NCBI GenBank assembly: GCA_947588665.1
Contig: CANPYU010000018.1
Location: forward strand, 1 to 12,506
DNA from: an uncultured Bacilli bacterium
GTDB taxonomy: Bacteria; Bacillota_I; Bacilli_A; RF39; UBA660
Direction of reading: 5' to 3'
DNA length: 12,506 nt
Part shown: positions 7,303 through 12,506 of the stretch, in pieces
Position numbering within the stretch: the first letter of the stretch is position 1
How the letters are laid out: each line of letters starts with the position of its first letter
Program-made: the position numbers and the translations under genes
Notes under the pieces: model-generated
What the model was told of the DNA's origin: nothing
What the model saw: only the letters and a program-made list of their open reading frames with translations
Database searches by the model: none

Positions 7303-7321
7303 AAAACATATATTTAGTAAA
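7288..7321 (-). promoter_or_regulatory. Putative promoter of the rhomboid-rluB operon
   Basis: Two overlapping possibilities lie on the minus strand. TTTACT (7321-7316), 17 bp, TAAAAT (7298-7293) has balanced -35 and -10 boxes. A perfect TATAAT (7293-7288) has a poor -35 and lies only 5 nt before the GAGGTG ribosome site. Either faces the divergent promoter of the plus-strand gene. Confidence 0.4.
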
Positions 7322-7332
7322 GAGGTGATTTT

Positions 7333-7650
7333 ATGTCTTACCTATTTTACTTAACATTTATTTACTTAATTTTAATAACTATTTACTATTTTATTTACAA
7401 TTATAATATTAACTATGACAATTTATTTGTTATAATTATTAATTTTGTTTTCTTAATTATTCTTCCTCTTTACTATTTATATTTTAAAGATAATATTTAT
7501 AGTTTAATGATTAGTTTACTCTTATTTGGTAGTGCTGTATGGTATAATATTAAAATAAAAGAGTTATATCATCAAATTAAAGTATTGCCAATTATTTATT
7601 TTTTAATCACTAGTTTTATTACGGGATTTATGATGGGGTTATATCTTTAA
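7333..7650 (+). CDS. Small integral membrane protein of unknown function, 105 aa
   Basis: This is the only plus-strand gene of the window. AGAGGTGAT lies about 4 nt before the ATG. The product is strongly hydrophobic with four likely membrane helices (about residues 3-24, 30-51, 57-74 and 84-105), joined by short loops such as YFKDN and KIKELYHQ. It is rich in Ile, Leu, Tyr and Phe. I recognise no family or conserved polar residues that would suggest an enzyme or transporter. A/T-rich codons inflate hydrophobicity, but the good ribosome site, the promoter and the neat fit between flanking genes argue that it is real. Its TAA stop (7648-7650) overlaps the stop of the convergent rluD gene (7649-7647), leaving no room for a separate terminator between them. 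Confidence 0.7.
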   Translation: MSYLFYLTFIYLILITIYYFIYNYNINYDNLFVIIINFVFLIILPLYYLYFKDNIYSLMISLLLFGSAVWYNIKIKELYHQIKVLPIIYFLITSFITGFMMGLYL

Positions 7651-8543
7651 TCTAATGAAATTTCTTTTAAATAATTAGTAAAATATTCAGGAAGTGGACA
7701 GGTAAATTCCATTTCTTTTTTTGTTATAGGATGAATAAAAGTCATTTTATAAGAATGAAGGAATTGACCAAAAGAAGAAGCATTATCATGAGAATAAACC
7801 GGATCATTATGAATGGGATAACCAATATAGGCCATATGAACTCTTATTTGATGAGTGCGGCCAGTTTCTAGGGTGCAACTTACTAAGGTATGATGCGCAT
7901 ATCTTTTTAATACTTTTAGATGAGTTATCGCATGTTTACTATTTTCGGCGGTAACAGCCATTTTTTCACGATTTGTTTTATCACGGCCAATCGGGGCATC
8001 AATGGTAGCACTGCTATTTTTAAAAACACCATTTAGTAAAGCAATATATTCTCGTTTGATGCGCTTATGTTTAAAGTCATCGGCTAGTAATTCATGAACT
8101 TGATTAGTTTTGGCAACCATAATTAGGCCACTGGTGTCTTTGTCTATCCGATGCACAATTCCTGGACGTGCTTCCCCTCCTATATCACTTAAATTTTTAG
8201 TATAATACATAAGACCATTTACTAAAGTATTAGTATAATTGCCATGACCTGGGTGGACTACTAGACCACTGGGTTTATTAATAATCATTAAATATTCATC
8301 TTCATAAACTATATCTAAAGCCATTTTAGTTGGAGTTATATCTTCATCATTTTTTATTTTCTCTTCCTCAATTATTATTTCATCACCAATGTTTATTTGA
8401 TAACTCGCTTTCGCTTTTTTATTGTTTACTTTAATTAAATCATCTTTAATTAATTTTTGAATAAATTCGCGAGAATAAGTAGTGTTTGCCTTTAAATATT
8501 TATCTAAACGAATATTATTTTCAGCACTTATTAGTTTTAGCAT
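7647..8543 (-). CDS. rluD: RluD/RluA-family 23S rRNA pseudouridine synthase (YlyB-like), 298 aa
   Basis: An S4 domain occupies about residues 11-58. The RluA-type catalytic domain has NKPSGLVVHPG (89-99), the signature HRIDKDTSG (131-139, catalytic Asp134) and ETGRTHQIRVH (226-236). RluD converts uridines of helix 69 in the 23S rRNA; the exact target in this lineage is inferred from family and position. The length of about 300 is normal. The ATG is preceded by AGGAGA at a good distance and lies inside the 3' end of lspA, a 23-nt overlap. The lspA-rluD pair is the same as lspA-ylyB in Bacillus subtilis. Its 3' end overlaps the stop of the convergent membrane-protein gene by 4 nt. Confidence 0.93.
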   Translation of the reverse strand: MLKLISAENNIRLDKYLKANTTYSREFIQKLIKDDLIKVNNKKAKASYQINIGDEIIIEEEKIKNDEDITPTKMALDIVYEDEYLMIINKPSGLVVHPGHGNYTNTLVNGLMYYTKNLSDIGGEARPGIVHRIDKDTSGLIMVAKTNQVHELLADDFKHKRIKREYIALLNGVFKNSSATIDAPIGRDKTNREKMAVTAENSKHAITHLKVLKRYAHHTLVSCTLETGRTHQIRVHMAYIGYPIHNDPVYSHDNASSFGQFLHSYKMTFIHPITKKEMEFTCPLPEYFTNYLKEISLD

Positions 8544-8994
8544 TTTTATCTTCTCCTTTCATTATGGCATATATTAATAAAATGACACCGGATACTATGG
8601 CTATATCGGCTAGATTAAAAATAGGATAATCATAATTGAATATTTTAAAATCTAGAAAATCTCTAACATAACCTAAAAAAAGACGGTCGGCAAGATTAGA
8701 TATAATACCTCCAGTAGTAAGACCAAAGGCAATATTATTTCTAAGATTATTTTTAAAACTAAACATGAATTTAATTAAAATAATTAAACAAATTATAGAA
8801 AATAAGATAAAAATTATACTCATATTAGAAAATATACTCCATGCTCCTCCTGTATTATGTACAACAGTTAGAGAAAAAAAATTTTTAAATATAGGTAAAC
8901 TTTCGTTTAAAGGAATATATATTTCAATTAAACTTTTGGATAATTGATCTAATAACAAAATAATAATAGCAATAATAAATGTTTTTTTTCGCAT
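8521..8994 (-). CDS. lspA: Lipoprotein signal peptidase (signal peptidase II), 157 aa
   Basis: A four-helix membrane aspartic protease that removes the signal peptide from lipidated prolipoproteins. The family motifs are all present: LLLDQLSK near the first helix (Asp16), HNTGGAWS (46-53), GGIISNLADRL (catalytic Asp103) and FNLADIAI (catalytic Asp130). The length is typical. The start is set by AGGTGAT (9004-8998), 3 nt before the ATG. It overlaps rluD by 23 nt, so the two are translated from one message. The short Lys-rich tail (KGEDKNAKTNKC) is the part overlapping rluD. Confidence 0.95.
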   Translation of the reverse strand: MRKKTFIIAIIILLLDQLSKSLIEIYIPLNESLPIFKNFFSLTVVHNTGGAWSIFSNMSIIFILFSIICLIILIKFMFSFKNNLRNNIAFGLTTGGIISNLADRLFLGYVRDFLDFKIFNYDYPIFNLADIAIVSGVILLIYAIMKGEDKNAKTNKC

Positions 8995-9009
8995 AATATC
9001 ACCTAGATA

Positions 9010-9038
9010 AGTATATCATAAATTTATAAAACTACCAA
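9010..9038 (-). promoter_or_regulatory. Promoter of lspA-rluD
   Basis: TTGGTA (9038-9033), 17 bp, TATACT (9015-9010) on the minus strand, with a TG one base before the -10 box (extended -10). Only 5 nt separate the -10 box from the AGGTGAT ribosome site, so the transcript would begin at or inside the ribosome site. The gap between ylmC and lspA (8995-9073) shows no convincing terminator. Confidence 0.5.
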
Positions 9039-9073
9039 TAGAACTGTTTCTTAAATTTATTAGGATAACCATT

Positions 9074-9298
9074 TTATAATTCTACTAAGATAACATCTTC
9101 GCCTATTTTTACTATTTGACTAATTGTAATATTGGTTTCGGGATCACTTTTGAATAATCTTTTAAAAAAATGACGAGGTGCGACAACAAAATAATTAATT
9201 TCGCCTGCTTCTTTAACTTCTGCATCGACAATAACGCCTAAATGTTTACCATCTTTTATATTGATAACCATTTTTAGTTGAAGTTCACTTAAACGCAT
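9074..9298 (-). CDS. ylmC: YlmC/YmxH-family PRC-barrel protein, 74 aa
   Basis: The protein is one small beta-barrel of the PRC type. The family start MRLSELQLKMVINIKDGK is followed by LGVIVDAEV, a hydrophobic strand (INYFVVAP) and a final strand pair (ISQIVKIGEDVILVEL). This family is found mostly in spore formers and is annotated as sporulation-linked in Firmicutes; its biochemical role is unknown. In Bacillus subtilis ylmC lies just downstream of sigG, and here only an nrnB-like gene separates the two, which supports the assignment. AGGTGAT lies 4 nt before the ATG. It may be transcribed with nrnB or from its own weak promoter. Confidence 0.8.
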   Translation of the reverse strand: MRLSELQLKMVINIKDGKHLGVIVDAEVKEAGEINYFVVAPRHFFKRLFKSDPETNITISQIVKIGEDVILVEL

Positions 9299-9313
9299 AA
9301 AATCACCTATTTA

Positions 9314-9319
9314 ATTATA
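9314..9319 (-). promoter_or_regulatory. -10-like box before ylmC
   Basis: A perfect TATAAT (9319-9314) stands 5 nt before the AGGTGAT ribosome site of ylmC. No good -35 box is seen 16-19 bp upstream, so it may be a weak or conditional promoter, or a chance match in A/T-rich DNA. Confidence 0.3.
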
Positions 9320-9352
9320 CGTTTAATATTTAAAAAAAGTATAAATGATTAG

Positions 9353-10342
9353 TTAAGCATTACACTCAGCAAGATATTTTAAAGATTCTTTTTTGGTAAG
9401 AGTTAAGGCTTTTTCTTTTTGTTCGGCTTTAATATTTACGGCCGCGGCACTTTGATGCCCTCCTCCTCCATGAATTTTTGCTATATCATTCACATTAAAG
9501 CCATCAATGATAGTTCGATATGATTTTTGGCCATTTTCGCCTTTATCTAAAGCAACAATTATTAAATAATTAATATTTTCAGGATTATTTAAATCACGAA
9601 TATATTCAGGTAAATCGTTACGATATTCATAATCGGCATAAACAATACCATATTTATTATTATATTCATCATTAAAATATTCTATTTCGTAAAATAATTG
9701 TTTTAAAATATTAGCAGTTTTGACTTTTTTTAGGTTAATTAATTGTTGTTCATCAGAAGTAAAATAAAATTTTGAAGGATTATTTTGAAGTTTAGATAGA
9801 ATTATAGAAATATATTTATCTTTACCTACTAAATTAAAGTATATAGCTAAATCATGAGCTAAAAGGCCAAAAGATGCTTTTTCTTTCCATTCCCAAGTAT
9901 CTTCAAGGCGAGTTAATTCAACAAAGGCATCTAAGGCAGGAGTTTTAGAAAGTAAGTTATGGGTAACTAAATATTCATAAAATAATTCAGTGCCACATCT
10001 TTTACCTTTGGCATCTTCTTCAATTATTTTAGTAAAAGAATAGATATTAAGTTTGTTATCTATAGCTCTTTGATGATGGTCTAAAATTAAAATCTTATCT
10101 TTTAATGAAGAATTGGCGACCATAGATAAAGATGGATTTTGTAAAGCTAAATCAGTGATGTATATTTGGTCATAAGAAGCTAGGGTTTGGTTTTGCATGA
10201 GTTTTCTAAAAGTTAATTCTAAACTTTCAGGATTGGGTGATAAGATATAGTCTATTTGGGGGAAGGCCATTTTTCCTAAAATAATGGCATTTAGGCCATC
10301 AATGTCACTTTCATGGCTAAATATTATAATTTTTTTATTCAT
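9353..10342 (-). CDS. nrnB: DHH/DHHA1 phosphoesterase, NrnB-like, 329 aa
   Basis: Metal-dependent phosphoesterase of the DHH superfamily. Motifs in order: SHESDIDG (residues 9-16, metal ligands His10, Asp13 and Asp15), ITDLAL (Asp64), LDHH (87-90), the RLEDTWEW stretch (~145-152) and the DHHA1 signature GGGGHQSAAA (292-301). The DTWEW stretch and the form of the first motif resemble Bacillus NrnB (YngD), which degrades short RNA oligonucleotides (nanoRNAs), more than NrnA or GdpP. There is no PAS or GGDEF domain and no membrane helix, so a cytosolic enzyme is expected. I chose the ATG at 10342. An ATG four codons upstream (10354) has no ribosome site and lies only a few bases from the predicted transcription start, whereas GGAG (10352-10349) is well placed for 10342. 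It lies between sigG and ylmC. Confidence 0.85.
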   Translation of the reverse strand: MNKKIIIFSHESDIDGLNAIILGKMAFPQIDYILSPNPESLELTFRKLMQNQTLASYDQIYITDLALQNPSLSMVANSSLKDKILILDHHQRAIDNKLNIYSFTKIIEEDAKGKRCGTELFYEYLVTHNLLSKTPALDAFVELTRLEDTWEWKEKASFGLLAHDLAIYFNLVGKDKYISIILSKLQNNPSKFYFTSDEQQLINLKKVKTANILKQLFYEIEYFNDEYNNKYGIVYADYEYRNDLPEYIRDLNNPENINYLIIVALDKGENGQKSYRTIIDGFNVNDIAKIHGGGGHQSAAAVNIKAEQKEKALTLTKKESLKYLAECNA

Positions 10343-10348
10343 AAGAAA

Positions 10349-10352
10349 CTCC
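10349..10352 (-). promoter_or_regulatory. Shine-Dalgarno site that decides the nrnB start
   Basis: GGAG on the minus strand, 6 nt before the ATG at 10342. It overlaps the alternative upstream ATG (10354-10352), which lacks its own site. The conserved domain begins right after the downstream ATG. Confidence 0.6.
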
Positions 10353-10364
10353 ATTTCTTTTTTT

Positions 10365-10392
10365 ATTATAACATTTTTAAGATAATTGTTAA
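10365..10392 (-). promoter_or_regulatory. Promoter of nrnB
   Basis: TTAACA (10392-10387), 16 bp, TATAAT (10370-10365) on the minus strand: 5 of 6 and 6 of 6 matches to the housekeeping consensus. The start would be near 10358, giving a leader of about 16 nt to the chosen ATG. It lies just after the sigG terminator and makes nrnB the first gene of a new unit. Confidence 0.65.
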
Positions 10393-10400
10393 ATAATTTA

Positions 10401-10437
10401 AAAAAAATAAAATTTAACTAGTTCTTAAATTTTATTT
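10401..10437 (-). terminator. Terminator of sigG
   Basis: AAATAAAATTTAA (10437-10425) and TTAAATTTTATTT (10417-10405) form a perfect 13-bp stem with no G-C pair, around the loop GAACTAG. More U residues follow (10404-10401). The TAA stop codon of sigG (10434-10432) lies inside the first arm. Confidence 0.65.
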
Positions 10438-11208
10438 AATCATCCGTTTAAGACTCATAATAGCATTTTTTTCAATACGAGATACTTGGGCTTGACTGAT
10501 ATTTAGAGCTTCGGCAATTTCCATTTGAGTTTTACCTATTATGTATCTTTCCATTAGAACTTCTCGTTCGCGATCTTTAATTTTGTTTAAGCCACGACGA
10601 AGGGATATTAGCATATCTTTATCACTGTTTAGTTCTTTTTTATCAGCGAGTTGATCCATTAAATAAATGGTGTCGCCTCCATCATTATAAATAGGCTCAT
10701 AAATACTCATTGGTTCTTTTAGAGAATCTAGGCTACTGGCAATTTTATATTCAGGAATGTTTAGTTCTTTACTAATTTGTTCATTGGTTGGTTCTATTCC
10801 ATGTTTATTAAAATAGGCTTCTTTATAATTGATAATACTGTAGGCTAAATCTTTTATACTACGACTTACTCGGATGCTGGTATTATCTCTAATAAAGCGT
10901 TTAATTTCACCTAAAATTAATGGAACAGCATAGGTTGATAATTTTAAATTATAGGATAAATCAAAATTATCGATGGCCTTTATTAAACCAATAACACCAA
11001 CTTGGAATAAATCATCCATATTGTAATTACCTTTATTAAAACTTCTTAAAATACTTAAAACTAATTTAAGATTGCCATTTATTAATTCTTCTTTAGCTTT
11101 TTTGTCACCAGCATGAAATCTTTCAAATAATTTAATTGTTTCTTCACTAGTTAATACTTTTAATTCATTCGTGTTAATTCCCGTAATATCTACTTTATAT
11201 CTAGCCAT
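10432..11208 (-). CDS. sigG: Sporulation sigma factor SigG (sigma-70 family), 258 aa
   Basis: RNA polymerase sigma factor of the SigF/SigG type. The N terminus (MARYKVDITGINTNELKVLT) has the form of Bacillus SigG (RNKVEICGVDT...). Region 2 (residues 62-109) holds DDLFQVG, NFDLSYNLKLSTYAVP and GEIKRFIRDN. EPIYNDGGD (161-169) is also typical. The region 4 helix-turn-helix is GKTQMEIAEALNISQAQVSR (225-244). Asn44 matches Asn45 of Bacillus SigG, a position that is Glu in SigF and is tied to recognition by the anti-sigma factor Gin, which favours SigG. The role would be to direct late forespore transcription. AGGAG precedes the ATG. Unlike in Bacillus, where spoIIGA-sigE lies upstream, here it follows priA with a 57-nt gap. 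A sigma-G-like promoter lies in the gap and a terminator follows the gene. Whether the organism still makes spores cannot be told from this window. Confidence 0.9.
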   Translation of the reverse strand: MARYKVDITGINTNELKVLTSEETIKLFERFHAGDKKAKEELINGNLKLVLSILRSFNKGNYNMDDLFQVGVIGLIKAIDNFDLSYNLKLSTYAVPLILGEIKRFIRDNTSIRVSRSIKDLAYSIINYKEAYFNKHGIEPTNEQISKELNIPEYKIASSLDSLKEPMSIYEPIYNDGGDTIYLMDQLADKKELNSDKDMLISLRRGLNKIKDREREVLMERYIIGKTQMEIAEALNISQAQVSRIEKNAIMSLKRMIK

Positions 11209-11228
11209 TTAAAAACTCCTTTCCCTTT

Positions 11229-11259
11229 ATTTATGGGTAAAAAGAGTATTTTTTATTCA
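11229..11259 (-). promoter_or_regulatory. Putative forespore (sigma-G-type) promoter of sigG
   Basis: TGAATA (11259-11254), 18 bp, CATAAAT (11235-11229) on the minus strand. This resembles the sigma-G consensus (TGAATA, 17-18 bp, CATA(A/C)TA), with a perfect -35 and 5 of 7 in the -10. In Bacillus sigG activates its own transcription, so such a site is expected. The start would fall near 11222, at the edge of the AAAGGAG ribosome site. No good housekeeping promoter is seen in the gap, although readthrough from priA is possible. Chance matches are common in DNA this rich in A and T. Confidence 0.4.
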
Positions 11260-11265
11260 AATTAT

Positions 11266-12506
11266 TTATAATTGTGATGGATTAAAATCAATTTCTAAAT
11301 AAACATCTTTATTATTTATAAATATATTATCTAATTCTTTTAAAATAGCTTTTAATTTATGATCAGTTTTATATTTAACAGTTATATTAAAACGAAATAT
11401 ATTTTTAAGTTTAAAATTTAGGGCAGTAGATGGGCCAAGTAATAAACAATGATCATCTAAATTGTTTTTTAAGTAATTAATAACTTTAGTGGCGTTTTCT
11501 TTTGCTTTTTCATAATTCTTACTACATACTTTGATATTAACTAAATAATAATATGGAGGATATTTTAATATTTTTCTTATTGACATTTCTTCATGATAAA
11601 ATTTTAAATAATCATTTAAAGAAACATTAATGATTGTGCGATTATCCGGATTAAAAGTTTGAATAATAACTTTACCTATTTTATTACTACGGCCGGCCCT
11701 TCCCGATGCTTGATGAAGAAGAGCAAAGGTCCTTTCACTACTACGAAAATCAGGAATATTTAAAGTAGTATCGGCATTAATTATACCAACTAAAGTACAA
11801 TCAGGAAAATCTAGGCCTTTACTAATCATTTGAGTGCCAATTAAAATATTATATTCTTTATTACGAAAAGATTTAATTATTTTATCATGAGCACCTTTTC
11901 TAGTTGTAGTATCAGCATCCATTCGAATAATTTTGGCAGATGGATATTTTTCGGTAATTAATTCTTCAAGTTTTTCTGTACCCATGCCGAGATAATTTAG
12001 AGCTTTTTCTTGACATTTTGGACATAAGTCATCTTTTAGTTTAGTATATCCACAGTAATGACAACGTAGAGCATTAGATGATTTATGGTAAGTTAGAGAA
12101 ATTTCACAATGGGGACATTTATAAGTAAAGCCACAGTTACTACAGGTAATAACAGTGGAAAATCCCCTTCTATTTAATAATAAAATTACTTGTTCATCGC
12201 GAGATAAAGTCTCTTTAATAGCTTTGTCTAGTTCTTCACTTATAATAAAGTTTCTTTTTTTAAGTTCTTTTGTCATATCAACAATGACATTATGGGGTAA
12301 TATTTGATTATTAATTCTATTTTTTAAAGTAAGCAGAGTATATACCCCTTTTTCGGCTCGAGCCATTGATTCTAAACTGGGAGTTGCACTTCCTAAAACT
12401 AGAGGGCAATTGTTATAATTACTACGGAATTTAGCCATATCTAAAGCATGATATCTTGGGGTATTATCTTGTTTATAAGTATCACTGTGTTCTTCATCAA
12501 TTATAA
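11266..12506 (-). CDS. priA: Primosomal replication helicase PriA, C-terminal part (5' end beyond the window)
   Basis: The reading frame is open to the window edge, so only the last 412 residues are seen. They begin with the DEEH box of motif II (IIDEEHSDTYKQ...PRYHALD), so the internal ATG at 12438 is not the true start. Next come LGSATPSLES (motif III) and a zinc region with four Cys pairs (CSNC, CPHC, CHYC, CPKC; about 12144-12013). The second helicase lobe follows, with IGTQMISKGLDFPDC, NIPDFRSSERTF and the arginine finger motif QASGRAGR (QVAGRAGR in most relatives), and then the C-terminal domain. PriA reloads the replicative helicase at stalled forks. A full protein of about 730-800 residues would be expected. 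It lies 57 nt upstream of sigG on the same strand. Confidence 0.95.
   Translation of the reverse strand, partial: IIDEEHSDTYKQDNTPRYHALDMAKFRSNYNNCPLVLGSATPSLESMARAEKGVYTLLTLKNRINNQILPHNVIVDMTKELKKRNFIISEELDKAIKETLSRDEQVILLLNRRGFSTVITCSNCGFTYKCPHCEISLTYHKSSNALRCHYCGYTKLKDDLCPKCQEKALNYLGMGTEKLEELITEKYPSAKIIRMDADTTTRKGAHDKIIKSFRNKEYNILIGTQMISKGLDFPDCTLVGIINADTTLNIPDFRSSERTFALLHQASGRAGRSNKIGKVIIQTFNPDNRTIINVSLNDYLKFYHEEMSIRKILKYPPYYYLVNIKVCSKNYEKAKENATKVINYLKNNLDDHCLLLGPSTALNFKLKNIFRFNITVKYKTDHKLKAILKELDNIFINNKDVYLEIDFNPSQL

Noticed and set aside
8765..8947. 60-residue plus-strand ORF
   Set aside because: It is antisense to lspA and its Ile/Lys-rich product is what A/T-rich antisense DNA gives.
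10343..10354. Upstream ATG of the nrnB gene as its start
   Set aside because: It has no ribosome site, overlaps the GGAG that serves the downstream ATG, and lies only about 4 nt from the predicted transcription start.
10432..11208. SigF or SigB identity for the sigma factor
   Set aside because: The N terminus, the YNDGGD stretch and Asn44 match SigG better, and the ylmC neighbourhood supports SigG.
11236..11256. TAAAAA...TTTTTA inverted repeat after priA as a terminator
   Set aside because: The stem is six A/T pairs only and lies within the spacer of the putative sigG promoter; it is too weak to call in DNA of this composition.

Overview
The window is very AT-rich DNA that uses the standard code (TGG for Trp, TGA as a stop). 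The family set points to a low-GC Bacilli/Erysipelotrichia-type Firmicute rather than a true mycoplasma. Two genes point to an endospore-forming ancestry: a sigma factor whose signature matches SigG, and a YlmC/YmxH-type PRC-barrel protein. Eleven of the twelve genes called here lie on the minus strand, so the window reads biologically from right to left.

Right part (about 7650-12506). A priA helicase gene is cut by the window end. It is followed by sigG, which ends in a 13-bp A/T-only hairpin terminator. A new promoter then drives an nrnB-like DHH phosphoesterase gene, followed by ylmC, lspA and rluD (ylyB). The order sigG - ylmC - lspA - rluD is a compressed form of the Bacillus subtilis sigG-ylmC...lspA-ylyB region. 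A short plus-strand membrane-protein gene (7333-7650) converges on rluD and overlaps it at the stop codons.

Middle part (about 5402-7300). From an A/T-rich divergent promoter region, a rhomboid protease gene and an rluB-type pseudouridine synthase gene are read leftwards and end at a hairpin terminator. The terminator's U-tract overlaps the -35 box of the next unit.

Left part (1-5376) is the most unusual. It looks like a four-gene operon with its own promoter and end terminator: a 110-residue DUF4176 protein; a 321-residue protein with an unknown N-terminal domain and a second, closely related DUF4176 domain; a 1233-residue protein; and a 50-residue Lys/Glu-rich protein. The 1233-residue protein has a WXG100/LXG-like helical head, a Gly/Ala-rich hydrophobic stretch, a long helical region and an unidentified C-terminal domain. 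In the last two junctions the Shine-Dalgarno sequence overlaps the upstream stop codon. DUF4176 proteins (Lap2 of Streptococcus intermedius) are known targeting partners of LXG toxins for type VII secretion. I therefore infer a type VII-type effector locus in which the partner domain is duplicated and one copy is fused to something new. No secretion-machine gene, obvious immunity gene or DUF3130/Lap1 gene is visible in the window.

No rRNA, tRNA, CRISPR array, insertion sequence or transposase was seen.
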